Part shown: positions 51,965 through 61,271 of the stretch, one piece after another
Position numbering within the stretch: position 1 is the stretch's first letter
Layout of the letters: each line of letters opens with the position of its first letter
Assembly: GCF_934924865.1 (NCBI RefSeq)
Contig: NZ_OW235315.1
Location: 1,178,001-1,242,000 of the forward strand
Direction of reading: 5' to 3'
DNA length: 64,000 nt
Source of the DNA: Tepidibacter aestuarii
GTDB lineage: Bacteria > Bacillota > Clostridia > Peptostreptococcales > Peptostreptococcaceae
Position numbers and translations under genes: made by a program
The notes under the pieces: generated by a model
What the model saw: the letters and a program-made list of their open reading frames with translations, nothing else
Told to the model about the DNA's origin: nothing
Database searches by the model: none

Positions 51965-52735
51965 ATGTATAAATTATATTTAATTCCTTATTGTAATGGG
52001 TCGTTTAGAAATTTATTTCAAAAGATTAATGTACTGCAGCAATATGAATATAATAGATTAGAATATATGGAATCACCAAACATGAAATTTACTATTGATA
52101 TACCAACTTACATTAGGAAAATTGATAAAATTGTAGAAAAGACAGAACGATATGACTTAGCATTAAACAAAATAATGAAAGATTTTAATTTTTATAAAGA
52201 TCAACTTAATCAGATTAATAAAGTTAATTGGAATAGGATTTGTAGAAAAATTAATCAATTAGTGATTAAGCATGGAGAAGTAGATAAAGAGTTACATTAT
52301 TTAAGAAATTTATTAAATAGAGCTCCCAGAACATTAGAAGAAATGTTGAAACTTAATGAAAATCTTCCTAAAAAAATAAAATGGCGTTTATTAGAACCAG
52401 AAAAATCAGTATTTCACATGTACGGTAAGTATGGAGAATTTAATTTGAAATTTGTATCACATGATGGGAAATTTGAAGCTGTTTACAATAAGAATGGAGA
52501 ATTGCTAACAGAAAAAAATGATCAAATTAATATGGGAACATATAATTACGCAGATCCAGATGATATAATAAAACATTTTATATATGATGTTGCTCCATAC
52601 CTCAGGTGGGGGAACACATATAATAGTCTAAAACCACAAATATATGATGTAGATGCAAATTTAGCAAGATTTAAAATGAATAAACATGCTAAAAATCGTT
52701 ACGAAAGAGTTCGTAAACAATTAGAAGGTAAATAA
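51965..52735 (+). CDS. Hypothetical protein, possibly toxin-like C terminus
   Basis: This 256-residue protein has no signal or membrane segment. Residues 40-140 are helical and charged. The C-terminal 100 residues are different: EAVYNKNGELLTEKNDQINM, GTYNYADP and DVAPYLRWGN. From memory, similar 'xGTYNY...DV.PY..(W/Y)GN' blocks close some Bacillota LXG/RHS-type secreted toxins, so this could be a toxin domain or relative; no export or immunity gene adjoins. The start follows TTAGGAGGAAAAA. Its stop is followed by a fragment of the MFS gene. Confidence 0.65.
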   Translation: MYKLYLIPYCNGSFRNLFQKINVLQQYEYNRLEYMESPNMKFTIDIPTYIRKIDKIVEKTERYDLALNKIMKDFNFYKDQLNQINKVNWNRICRKINQLVIKHGEVDKELHYLRNLLNRAPRTLEEMLKLNENLPKKIKWRLLEPEKSVFHMYGKYGEFNLKFVSHDGKFEAVYNKNGELLTEKNDQINMGTYNYADPDDIIKHFIYDVAPYLRWGNTYNSLKPQIYDVDANLARFKMNKHAKNRYERVRKQLEGK

Positions 52736-52749
52736 AGCGAAACTTAAGT

Positions 52750-52838
52750 GTTATTGCACTTACGGCGCTTGGTTTATGTCTTAGTAACGATTTTATTTCT
52801 AATTATTTTAAAGATACTTATCAAATTACAGAATATTA
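52750..52838 (+). pseudogene. Duplicated 5' fragment of the MFS transporter gene
   Basis: About 89 bases match 56590-56678 with only seven or so differences, including the long shared runs ATTGCACTTACGGCGCTTGG and TTATCAAATTACAG. The source is codons about 18-47 of the MFS gene at 56538. No start or continuation exists here; stops follow at once. It lies just after the unknown 256-aa gene and before the MocR regulator. Confidence 0.9.
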
Positions 52839-52961
52839 GATAATTAGGTTAATATATTAATAAAAAAATAGTTCTGAAAAGGAAGATTAGAGATAAATAT
52901 AGAAGAGATAATATGTTAAAAACTATATTTTTATTAATATATACAGGGGTGGGGGATTAAT

Positions 52962-54296
52962 TTGAATAAATATACTCAGATTATTGATTATATAAAAGAT
53001 TTAACACAGACAAAAAAAATAAAAACAGGGGAAAAATTACCTTCTGTAAGGTTACTTGCAGATAAATTTAAATGCAGCACCTTAACTGTTGTTAGGGCAT
53101 ATAAAGAATTAGAACAGGAACATTATATATATTCTGTTCCTAAAAGTGGGTATTATTTAGTTTCAAAATATAAAAAAGAAGTGAAAGAAAAACCTGAGAT
53201 AGATTTTTCAACTGTACTTCCTGATATAAATATACTTCCCTATGATGAATTTCACCACTGTTTAGATAAGGCCATGGATAAATATAAAACGGATTTATTC
53301 TGTTACGGAGATACTCAGGGATTACCTACCTTGATTGAGGCTATTAGAAAATATCTTCAAGATTATCAGGTGTTTTGTAAATCATCTCAAATTGTAGTTA
53401 CATCAGGGTCTCAACAGGCAGCAAGTATACTAATTAATTTACAGTTTCCTAATGGGAAAAATACTATTTTGGTTGAAAACCCTACATATGATAGAATGAT
53501 TAAAAATTTACAATTACATTCTGCTAAAACTCTTGGAATAAGTAGAGAATTTAATGGCATAAACTTAGATAAATTAGAAAAGGTTTTTAAAGAAGAAGAT
53601 ATAAAATTTTTCTATATAGTTCCTAGATTTCATAATCCAACTGGTAGTAGTTATTCAATTAATCAAAAAAAAGAGATTTTAAGATTAGCTAATAAATATG
53701 ATGTGTATATTTTAGAAGATGATTATCTAGTAGACTTAGAGACAGATTCAAGAAACGATTCAATGTATTCACTAGATAACAACAATAGAGTAATATATAT
53801 AAAAACATTTTCCAAAATTTTATTACCTGGATTAAGGATTGCAGCAGTAGTTTTACCAGAAACTTTAGTATATAAATTTTTGAAATATAAGCAGTTAACG
53901 GATATTCACACTTCTATTCTTCCTCAAGGAGCTTTAGAAATTTATATTAATAATGGAATGTTCAAACGCTCTAAAATGAGATTAATGAAGATATACAAAG
54001 AACGTATGGAATATTTAAAAAGTATTTGTAATAATTTTGATCCTGATATTTTAAGTGTAAATGTTCCTCATACGGGTTTTTTTCTTTCTTTAAAATCATA
54101 TAAGCCTATCAACTATGATATTACTCTTTCGAAATTGGAAAAAAACAAAATTATCATTAAAGATGTTCGAGAAAGTTATTTGGAAAAAAAGCATGAAACG
54201 GATTTAATAAAAATAAGTATTTCTAAAACTAATAATAAACAAATAAAAGAAGGGATGCTTAATATATATAATTATTTTCTAAATCAAAAAAAGTAA
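52962..54296 (+). CDS. MocR/PdxR-type GntR-family regulator with aminotransferase domain
   Basis: This is a 444-residue fusion. The N-terminal winged helix (about 1-75) has KLPSVRLLADKFKCSTLTVV and AYKELEQEHYIYSVPKSGYY. The C-terminal fold-type I aminotransferase-like domain has VTSGSQQAASILINL, PRFHNPTGSSYS, EDDYLVDLE and the PLP-lysine-like TFSKILLPGLRIA. Such regulators sense PLP or amino-donor ligands. The target is unknown; the MFS gene fragment upstream and the intact MFS gene beyond cooS make a transporter target plausible. The TTG start follows GGGGTGGGGG. Confidence 0.93.
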   Translation: MNKYTQIIDYIKDLTQTKKIKTGEKLPSVRLLADKFKCSTLTVVRAYKELEQEHYIYSVPKSGYYLVSKYKKEVKEKPEIDFSTVLPDINILPYDEFHHCLDKAMDKYKTDLFCYGDTQGLPTLIEAIRKYLQDYQVFCKSSQIVVTSGSQQAASILINLQFPNGKNTILVENPTYDRMIKNLQLHSAKTLGISREFNGINLDKLEKVFKEEDIKFFYIVPRFHNPTGSSYSINQKKEILRLANKYDVYILEDDYLVDLETDSRNDSMYSLDNNNRVIYIKTFSKILLPGLRIAAVVLPETLVYKFLKYKQLTDIHTSILPQGALEIYINNGMFKRSKMRLMKIYKERMEYLKSICNNFDPDILSVNVPHTGFFLSLKSYKPINYDITLSKLEKNKIIIKDVRESYLEKKHETDLIKISISKTNNKQIKEGMLNIYNYFLNQKK

Positions 54297-54330
54297 ACCT
54301 AGCTATATTGATCTAGTACTAGGTTTACTT
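54291..54330. terminator. Bidirectional terminator between the MocR gene and cooS
   Basis: AAGTAAACCTAG (54291-54302) pairs exactly with CTAGGTTTACTT (54319-54330) between convergent genes. Confidence 0.8.
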
Positions 54331-54343
54331 TGAATTCATAGTA

Positions 54344-56257
54344 TTAAGCTTTTATAGTTTCAACAGATATTCCTAAAGCTTTACGTTTTTCTTCTATCCT
54401 TTCAACCATTTGCTTTGCTGCTTTATATGGATCTGGTTCAACATGGAATTTAGCTCCTACTATATCTTCTGCTTTATTAGTCAATATGTCAACAACATTT
54501 TTGCTACCTGTTATAGGAGGTGCTACACCAAGCCATGTATCTATACCAGATGTAACTATATAAGTTCCTATTGCAATAGCTTTTTCTGACATCCACTCTG
54601 GAGCAGCTCCAACTACTGGTAAGTCACTTATATCTAAATTTAAAAACTTAGCTAGCTCCGATACTAATACGAGTATTCGGCTTATATCAACACATGATCC
54701 CATATGAAGTACCGGTGGTATATCTACAAGTTCGCATACTTGTGCAAGACCTTTACCCGCTAGTTTTCTAGCTTCTTTACTCATAAGTCCAGCTTTTGCT
54801 GCAGCTTGAGCTGCACAACCTGTAGTTACAACTAGAACATCATTTTTGATTAGTTCTTTCATAAGATTTATGTGTCCATAATCATGTTTTACCTTTGGGT
54901 TATTACATCCAACAACTCCTGCTGCTCCTCTTATAACACCTGAAGTAATGCAATCAGCAAGAGGTTTTAATGTTCCAGTCTCATCTAGTTCAGAATTCAC
55001 TACTTTGTCTAGTTGATTTATTATAGCTTCTACACTATATCCAACTGTTGCATGAGATTTAGTTTTAGGTATGAATACTTTTTCTTTTTTTCTATTTTTG
55101 AAGTTTAAAATAGCTTCTTTAACTATTTGTTTAGCTGAATCTAATGCTTTTTCTTCTTCAAATTCTACATGAACTGCTCCTGTGATTTTAGCTTTTGGTG
55201 ATGTGGTTATAAATTTAGTGTGATAACATTTTGTAAGTGGTGCAAGTGCGGGGAATATACATTGAACATCAACTATTACAGCTTCTACAGCTCCTGTTAA
55301 TACAGCAAGTTCTTGCTGATTTAAATTTCCTGCTATTTTAACACCGTGTCTCATTGTAACTTCATTAGATGTGCAGCACATTCCAGTTAAATTTATTCCT
55401 TTTGCACCAACTTCTTTTGCAAGTTCTAGAAGTTGAGGATCTTCTGATGCTAAAACCATCATTTCAGATAAAGAAGGTTCATGTCCATGTACTATTATAT
55501 TTACTTGATCTTCTTCTAAAACTCCTAGATTTGCTTCCGTTTCTCTTGGTACTGGAATTCCAAATAATATATCACTAAATTCTGTACCTATCATAGAACC
55601 ACCCCAACCGTCAGCAAGTGAAGCTCTCATACTTTTATGAATTAAACTCTGTGCATCAGCACAACATCCTATATGAGTTGAATGCATTATTGTTGCTATT
55701 TCTTTGTCTATAGCGCCAGTTCTTATATCGTTATCTTCCCATACTTTTTTTCTTTGCTCGGGAGCTCTTTCTAAAAATCTTAAAGTTCCAAAAGGTTTTC
55801 CAAATTCATTTAATGCAATTTCTGCAACTTCATGAGCTATATCATATATATCTCTATTTTCTATTTTTACTCCCCATTCTTTGGACAGATTCAAAAGTTT
55901 TTCTTCGTTTGTTATTTTATAGTTTCCATTTGGACTTGACATATGTAAAACATGAGCTATATCTCTTCCGTGATCAGAGTGGGTTGCTGTTCCTCCAACT
56001 ACCATTCTAGCTAAATTTCTAGCGACTATAACATCTGCAGTTGCTCCACAAATACCTTTTTGAGCACCTTTGCCCTCTACAGGACTTATTCTACAAGGAC
56101 CCATGGCACATATTCTACAACAAAGCCCTTTTTCACCAAATCCACAAGGTGTTTTCATAGCAGCTTTTCTGTCCCAGATAGTTTCAACATTATCTGATTT
56201 AGCCTTTTTAATAAGCTCTTGTGTTGCAGTATCAATTGAATAATTTTTTTCTTCCAT
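54344..56257 (-). CDS. cooS: Anaerobic carbon monoxide dehydrogenase, catalytic subunit
   Basis: This 637-residue Ni-Fe-S enzyme interconverts CO and CO2. Cluster D/B cysteines lie at C38, C46, C47, C50, C55 and C69. C-cluster regions follow: HGHEPSLSEM, GINLTGMCCTSNE, DVQCIFPAL, GVVGCNNPK, VTTGCAAQAAAKAG and LHMGSCVDISRI. Length matches CooS. No cooC, cooF or acetyl-CoA synthase genes adjoin, so its electron partner and nickel insertion factor must lie elsewhere. The start follows AAAGGGGG on the reverse strand. Confidence 0.97.
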   Translation of the reverse strand: MEEKNYSIDTATQELIKKAKSDNVETIWDRKAAMKTPCGFGEKGLCCRICAMGPCRISPVEGKGAQKGICGATADVIVARNLARMVVGGTATHSDHGRDIAHVLHMSSPNGNYKITNEEKLLNLSKEWGVKIENRDIYDIAHEVAEIALNEFGKPFGTLRFLERAPEQRKKVWEDNDIRTGAIDKEIATIMHSTHIGCCADAQSLIHKSMRASLADGWGGSMIGTEFSDILFGIPVPRETEANLGVLEEDQVNIIVHGHEPSLSEMMVLASEDPQLLELAKEVGAKGINLTGMCCTSNEVTMRHGVKIAGNLNQQELAVLTGAVEAVIVDVQCIFPALAPLTKCYHTKFITTSPKAKITGAVHVEFEEEKALDSAKQIVKEAILNFKNRKKEKVFIPKTKSHATVGYSVEAIINQLDKVVNSELDETGTLKPLADCITSGVIRGAAGVVGCNNPKVKHDYGHINLMKELIKNDVLVVTTGCAAQAAAKAGLMSKEARKLAGKGLAQVCELVDIPPVLHMGSCVDISRILVLVSELAKFLNLDISDLPVVGAAPEWMSEKAIAIGTYIVTSGIDTWLGVAPPITGSKNVVDILTNKAEDIVGAKFHVEPDPYKAAKQMVERIEEKRKALGISVETIKA

Positions 56258-56315
56258 ATTAATTATCCCCCTTTAGAATCTTTTATTGAAAAAAAACTAT
56301 ACCCCTGTTGTTTTT

Positions 56316-56345
56316 AGTATAATAAGTAAATGAGATTACAATCAA
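56316..56345 (-). promoter_or_regulatory. Promoter of cooS
   Basis: Read on the reverse strand, TTGATT (56345-56340), an 18-base spacer and TATACT (56321-56316) lie about 60 bases before the cooS start. Confidence 0.5.
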
Positions 56346-56433
56346 GAAAAGAAAAACATATGTGTATTAATACAGATTTAGTAGGCTTATGTTAGGGAAA
56401 CTAAAAATTAGTATATTCATAATTTAATAATAG

Positions 56434-56462
56434 TTTACTTTTTTAATTACAAATATTATACT
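56434..56462 (+). promoter_or_regulatory. Promoter of the MFS transporter gene
   Basis: TTTACT (56434-56439), a 17-base spacer and TATACT (56457-56462) lie 75 bases before the MFS start. Confidence 0.5.
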
Positions 56463-56537
56463 AATTGGGAGAAAGTAATATTGTTGTTAAGCGTTATTTG
56501 CTTTGTACAAAAATATGAAATGAGAGGATAGAACGAA

Positions 56538-57770
56538 ATGTTTAAAAAGCTTGAAAATATTAGTAAAGTTCAATTGGTTTACTATTTAATTATTGCACTT
56601 ACGGCGCTTGGTTTAGGTCTTAGTAGTGATGTTATTTCTAATTACTTTAAAGATGCTTATCAAATTACAGCATATCAAAGGGGTCTTATAGAATTTCCAA
56701 GAGAATTACCAGGAGTACTTGTTATAGTCATTATTGCATCATTATCATTGTTTTCAGATATTCGCATTGCTATGGTAGCACAATTATTAAGTATAATAGG
56801 TATAGGAACATTAGGCTTTTTTACACCGCCTTTTACAATTATGTTGATTTTTGTTTTTATCAATTCCCTAGGAATGCACATGTTTATGCCGATACAAGAT
56901 AGTATAGGTATGTCACTAATTAAAGATGAGAATATAGGCAAGAAAGTAGGACAATATAAAGGGGTAGCAACGATTTTTACTGTATTAGCGAGCATGGTGG
57001 TTTTTGTTGGATTTAGAGTAGGTTTTTTTAGCTTTACAAGTAAGATGAAGTGGATATTCATTATATCAGCATGTATCTTAGGAGCTGTACTTATTTTATT
57101 TTTTGTTTTGGAAAAGCTAATTGATCAGCCAATAAAAAGCAATAAGAAGGTCAATTTTGTTTTTAGAAAAGAATATAAGTATTATTATATTTTAGTGGTT
57201 ATGTGGGGTGTGCAAAAACAGATAATGATTGTTTATGGACCTTGGGTGCTGATTGATATATTAAATAAAAGAGCGGATACTTTAGCAATTTTAAGTATTA
57301 TTGGTTCATTCATAGGTGTATTTTTTATTCCTGCTGTTGGTAGATGGATTGATAAATTTGGAATTAAGAAGTTACTTTATGCTGATGCTTTATCTTTTAT
57401 TGTTGTTTATTTGGTTTATGGATTATTGAGTGCTGGATTTTCAACAGGAAAATTAGCTACTATAGGTGTTCCTCTATTTTTAGCTTATATGGTGTTTATC
57501 TTTGATAAAATGTCTACTCAAATGGGTATGATAAGAACAATTTATTTACGCTCTATAGCTGTGGAAACTTCTGATATTACACCTACATTGTCTTTAGGGC
57601 TTAGCTTAGACCATATAGTTTCAATTATGTGTGCTTACTTAGGTGGGGTTATCTGGAGTTTATGGGGACCACAATATATATTTTTTCTAGCGGCTTCACT
57701 TTCTTTAGTGAATTTATATGTAGCTAGTAAAGTAAAAGATGATAAACTTATTAAATTGAGAAATTGTTAG
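56538..57770 (+). CDS. Major facilitator superfamily transporter
   Basis: This 410-residue protein has about twelve membrane spans, with LVYYLIIALTALGLGL as the first and a central charged loop (FFVLEKLIDQPIKSNKKVNF). A second-half MFS-like loop reads VGRWIDKFGIKKLLYADAL. The classical first-half RRxGRR motif is not evident. Substrate is unknown. A copy of its codons 18-47 lies at 52750. The start follows TGAGAGGATAG. It is divergent from cooS and followed by rluA. Confidence 0.88.
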   Translation: MFKKLENISKVQLVYYLIIALTALGLGLSSDVISNYFKDAYQITAYQRGLIEFPRELPGVLVIVIIASLSLFSDIRIAMVAQLLSIIGIGTLGFFTPPFTIMLIFVFINSLGMHMFMPIQDSIGMSLIKDENIGKKVGQYKGVATIFTVLASMVVFVGFRVGFFSFTSKMKWIFIISACILGAVLILFFVLEKLIDQPIKSNKKVNFVFRKEYKYYYILVVMWGVQKQIMIVYGPWVLIDILNKRADTLAILSIIGSFIGVFFIPAVGRWIDKFGIKKLLYADALSFIVVYLVYGLLSAGFSTGKLATIGVPLFLAYMVFIFDKMSTQMGMIRTIYLRSIAVETSDITPTLSLGLSLDHIVSIMCAYLGGVIWSLWGPQYIFFLAASLSLVNLYVASKVKDDKLIKLRNC

Positions 57771-57810
57771 TAATTTAAAAACAAAAGTATTAAAAAGGGA
57801 GAAAAATATT

Positions 57811-58506
57811 ATGAAACTGAACATAGTTTATGAAGATAGTTATATTTTAGTAGTAGAAAAGCCGCCAAAAGTACCTTCTCAAAGGGATAAAACAAATGAT
57901 ATGGACATGCTTTCTATGATAAAAGAGCATATTAAGATTTGCTATCCTAAAGCTAGAAATCCTTATGTAGGGTTAGTACATAGGCTGGATAGACCTGTTG
58001 GAGGGTTGATGATATTTGCAAAAACAAAAGAAGCGAATGCAAATTTATCTGAGCAAATAAGAAATAAAAGTTTAAAAAAAGAATATTATGCTGTAGTTTG
58101 TGGAGAGTCAGATGAAAAAAGTGGAACATTTAGAGACTATCTTTTAAAAACAGGCAGAATTAATATGTCTAAGGTGGTTTCTAAAGAAAATAAAAATGCT
58201 AAGGAAGCAATTTTAGAATATGAAGTTATAGATCGTGTTAACACAAATGAAGATGGAATTTTAAGTCTTGTAAAAATAAATCTTAAAACAGGAAGACATC
58301 ATCAAATACGTGTCCAATTCTCAAATGCAAATATGCCTTTATGGGGAGATAATAAATATAATAAAAGATTTGTTAAAATGAAAGGATATACTCAAATAGC
58401 TTTATGGGCTAAGAGTATAGAATTTATTCATCCAAAGGATAAAAGGGTATGCAAATTTGAATTAAAACCGCATAATGAATATCCTTTTTCTTTGTTTGTA
58501 GACTAA
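57811..58506 (+). CDS. RluA-family pseudouridine synthase
   Basis: This 231-residue enzyme isomerises uridine in rRNA or tRNA. The catalytic motif is HRLDRPVGGL with Asp60; KEYYAVVCGE, TGRHHQIRVQF and PLWGDNKY follow. There is no N-terminal S4 domain, so it is the short RluA/YlyB-like type and the target base cannot be stated. The start follows AAGGGAG, 40 bases after the MFS stop. Confidence 0.93.
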   Translation: MKLNIVYEDSYILVVEKPPKVPSQRDKTNDMDMLSMIKEHIKICYPKARNPYVGLVHRLDRPVGGLMIFAKTKEANANLSEQIRNKSLKKEYYAVVCGESDEKSGTFRDYLLKTGRINMSKVVSKENKNAKEAILEYEVIDRVNTNEDGILSLVKINLKTGRHHQIRVQFSNANMPLWGDNKYNKRFVKMKGYTQIALWAKSIEFIHPKDKRVCKFELKPHNEYPFSLFVD

Positions 58507-58589
58507 TGAATATAAAATTGCTGCTATTTATGCTATAAATAAAAAAAATTATTATTGATGAAATAGCAGTTACTATACTTAAATTTATA

Positions 58590-58625
58590 AAATCTCCCTA
58601 GAATTATTGGGAGATTTATATTTTG
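58590..58625. terminator. Bidirectional terminator after rluA
   Basis: AAATCTCCC pairs with GGGAGATTT around a ten-base loop. It lies between the convergent rluA-like gene and the small gene at 58648. Confidence 0.6.
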
Positions 58626-58647
58626 GGAAAAGATAGATAGGTATAGG

Positions 58648-58944
58648 TTAACTCCATAATTCTCGTTCATCTTGAATTAAACCTTTTTTTGCTGCTTTAT
58701 TTACTTTAAACGTTATATTCTCTAACTTAGCTCTTATTTTTTGGCGTGCTTTGGCTGTATATAAATCACTATCCACTACATCATAATGTCCATCTGATGC
58801 TTCACCGTACCACTGAATTTCTATACCATTACTAGTATTTTTATCCTTTTCATCTATATATACTTTTTCTAGATTTAAAGATCCAACATCTAAATTGTCT
58901 AAATCACTTTTTATCTCGCTTAAAAATGTTTCTGTATTATTCAT
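58648..58944 (-). CDS. Hypothetical 98-residue protein
   Basis: This is an acidic-then-basic soluble protein. It begins MNNTETFLSEIKSDLDNLDV. It has a central aromatic patch (GIEIQWYGEASDGHYDVVDS) and a C-terminal Lys-rich helix with KARQKIRAKLEN. It ends ERELWS. A GGAGG site lies eight bases before the ATG on the reverse strand, so translation is likely. The family is not recognised. It is convergent with the pseudouridine synthase gene. Confidence 0.7.
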   Translation of the reverse strand: MNNTETFLSEIKSDLDNLDVGSLNLEKVYIDEKDKNTSNGIEIQWYGEASDGHYDVVDSDLYTAKARQKIRAKLENITFKVNKAAKKGLIQDERELWS

Positions 58945-59062
58945 CTTATAACCTCCAAGCTGATTTTCTTGATATTATTATGCTACTATATATAAAATTT
59001 ATTCATATGTTACGATCTCTTTTCACGATTAGATAAATCTGTTTATCTATAACATAGAATCT

Positions 59063-59092
59063 AAAACACTTGTCGAAATATGAAGTGTTTTT
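59063..59092. terminator. Orphan hairpin in the divergent gap
   Basis: AAAACACTT pairs with AAGTGTTTT around an 11-base loop and is followed by TATG. No forward gene precedes it after the terminator at 58625, so it may belong to a short RNA or be residual. The rest of the gap (58945-59190) shows no supported gene. Confidence 0.45.
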
Positions 59093-59190
59093 ATGTAAAG
59101 ATATATACTTATGGTATATAATATTAACAAGCAAATAATCATACAAATTTGAACTGATATTATAATTATTCAAATGAGAAAGGAAATTAA

Positions 59191-59793
59191 ATGAAAGAAA
59201 AATATTATGAAAATTTATTAAATATAAAAACAACAGGAGATCAAAAATGGGATAAAAATTCAATTCATTATCATCCATACCAGGCTACTTTATATTCTGC
59301 ACTTGAAGTACTATTTAAGAAATATCAATTAGAAAGTGATGATAATATTGTTGATTTTGGATGCGGTAAGGGAAGGCTCGCATTTTACATAAATTATTTT
59401 TATAATTCAAATGTTATAGGGGTAGAAATGGACAAAGATTTACATTTAGAAGCTACTGCTAATAAGTATAGCTATGTGAAAAAATATAGAAAAAATATAG
59501 ATAAGATTAATTTTTTATGTTGCTTTGCTCAAGAGTATAATATAAAACCGATAGATAATAAATTTTATTTTTTTAATCCGTTTTCTATACAGATATTTAG
59601 AAAAATTATAGATAATATTTTACTATCAGTAGAAGAATATGAAAGAAGAGTAGAATTGATCTTATATTATCCATCGGATGATTATATATATTATTTAGAA
59701 AACAATACACCGTTTGTATTAATAGATGAGATTATAGTGGAAGATTTATATAAGAGCGATAGTAGTGAGAGATTTTTAATATATAGATTTTAA
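59191..59793 (+). CDS. SAM-dependent methyltransferase-like protein
   Basis: This 200-residue protein has a class I Rossmann methyltransferase fold: the SAM loop is NIVDFGCGKGRLAFYI, followed by VIGVEMDKDLHLEA and a later FYFFNPFSIQIF that takes the place of the catalytic strand. It resembles small clostridial class I methyltransferases of unknown substrate. The ATG follows GAAAGGAAA. It is followed by nagZ, with 32 bases between. Confidence 0.87.
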   Translation: MKEKYYENLLNIKTTGDQKWDKNSIHYHPYQATLYSALEVLFKKYQLESDDNIVDFGCGKGRLAFYINYFYNSNVIGVEMDKDLHLEATANKYSYVKKYRKNIDKINFLCCFAQEYNIKPIDNKFYFFNPFSIQIFRKIIDNILLSVEEYERRVELILYYPSDDYIYYLENNTPFVLIDEIIVEDLYKSDSSERFLIYRF

Positions 59794-59825
59794 TATACTG
59801 AGCACGTCATAAAAGGAGAGTAGCT

Positions 59826-60995
59826 ATGAAAAAGATACTTATTGGAATTACATTAATATTATTAGCACTAACAGTTATCTTTATAAATATAAAAAATGAT
59901 GGTAATGTGGAAAAAGTTGAAGAAAATAAACAAAAGGTGTTAACTAAAGAAGAATTAGAAGAAAATAAAATAAATGATACTATGAACAGTTTATCCTTAG
60001 AAGAAAAATTAGGGCAAATGATAATAGTAGGTTTTAATGGATATAAAGTTGATTCGGATTTCAGGGATTTGTTGGAAAATTACAAAGTAGGAGGAGTTAT
60101 TCTATTCAAACGTAATATAAAAAATGCAGATCAGCTTTTAAATTTAAATAATAGTATAAAAAATATAAATTCAAAAAATAAATTACCTTTGTTTATATCA
60201 GTTGATGAGGAAGGTGGAAGAATTACAAGATTACCTGAAGGAAGCACAAAATTTCCATCTAATAAAGTAATAGGTGAAAAAAATGATAAAGACCTATCTT
60301 ATAAAATAGGTAAACAAATAGGAACAGAGCTTAATAATTTTGGGTTTAATATGGATTTTGCACCTGTACTTGATATATATAGCAATCCTAAAAATACAGT
60401 TATAAAAGATAGATCCTTTGGAAAGGATTCTGAAATAGTTAAGACATTGGGTACTGCTACTATGAAAGGACTTCAAGATGCAAATGTTATTTCTGTTGTA
60501 AAGCATTTTCCTGGCCATGGCGATACAAAGGTAGATTCTCACATAGGACTTCCTGTTGTAAATCACGACAAACAAAGGCTTGATGAATTTGAGATAATTC
60601 CATTTGAAGAAGCTATTGATAAAGGAGCAGATGCAGTAATGACAGCTCATATAGTCTTACCTAATATTGATAAAAGTAACAAACCAGCTACTCTATCTAA
60701 AAAAATATTGACTGATATTTTAAGAAATGAATTGAATTTTAATGGAATCATAATTACAGATGATATGGAAATGGGTGCTATTGCAAATAATTATGGGACT
60801 AAAGACGCATCAGTCGAAGCTATCAAAGCAGGGGCTGACATTATTTTAATGTGTCATACTAAAGAAAAGCAAATTGAGGCATTAGAAGGTTTAAAAGAAG
60901 CTGTTAATAGTGGAGAAATTAGTATAGAAAGAATCGATGAAAGTGTAAAAAGAATTATTAGATTAAAGAGAAAATATAATTTACATGATATTTAG
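59826..60995 (+). CDS. nagZ: Beta-N-acetylhexosaminidase NagZ-like (GH3), membrane-anchored
   Basis: This 389-residue family 3 glycosidase releases GlcNAc from muropeptides during wall recycling. An N-terminal hydrophobic segment (ILIGITLILLALTVIFINI) anchors or exports it. The catalytic region has LFISVDEEGGRITRLPEG, DFAPVLDI, VVKHFPGHGDTKVDSHIGLP (His/Asp acid-base loop), VMTAHIVLPN and IITDDMEMGAI with the nucleophile Asp. The start follows AAAGGAG. No terminator is obvious in the 215 bases that follow. Confidence 0.94.
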   Translation: MKKILIGITLILLALTVIFINIKNDGNVEKVEENKQKVLTKEELEENKINDTMNSLSLEEKLGQMIIVGFNGYKVDSDFRDLLENYKVGGVILFKRNIKNADQLLNLNNSIKNINSKNKLPLFISVDEEGGRITRLPEGSTKFPSNKVIGEKNDKDLSYKIGKQIGTELNNFGFNMDFAPVLDIYSNPKNTVIKDRSFGKDSEIVKTLGTATMKGLQDANVISVVKHFPGHGDTKVDSHIGLPVVNHDKQRLDEFEIIPFEEAIDKGADAVMTAHIVLPNIDKSNKPATLSKKILTDILRNELNFNGIIITDDMEMGAIANNYGTKDASVEAIKAGADIILMCHTKEKQIEALEGLKEAVNSGEISIERIDESVKRIIRLKRKYNLHDI

Positions 60996-61210
60996 AATGT
61001 CAAAAAAACTACTAACTTTTAAGCTTAAATTAAAAAATAGAAATTAATATTATAAAAAAATAAACGAATTTTATGAATATTATAAATTGAACAAGAATTT
61101 GATGGTGAAAATTATAGGTGTTGTAATTAGTTGACAAAATAAATACATATTATGGTAAATGTATACTTATAAATCTGTATTTTTATATGTTGTTAAGTTA
61201 ATATCAATTG

Positions 61211-61239
61211 TTGAAATATTCAGAAAAGTAATATAATAT
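61211..61239 (+). promoter_or_regulatory. Sigma-A promoter of the gcv operon
   Basis: TTGAAA (61211-61216), a 17-base spacer and TAATAT (61234-61239) place the start about 30 bases before the first glycine aptamer. Confidence 0.7.
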
Positions 61240-61271
61240 AAAGACAAATATTAAATATGATTATCCAAATG

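Noticed and set aside
59003..59278. Reverse-strand ORF of 91 codons overlapping the methyltransferase start
   Set aside because: It overlaps a well-supported gene, lacks a ribosome binding site and is hydrophobic by AT bias. The stretch 59003-59090 alone could be an old fragment, but I cannot support it.
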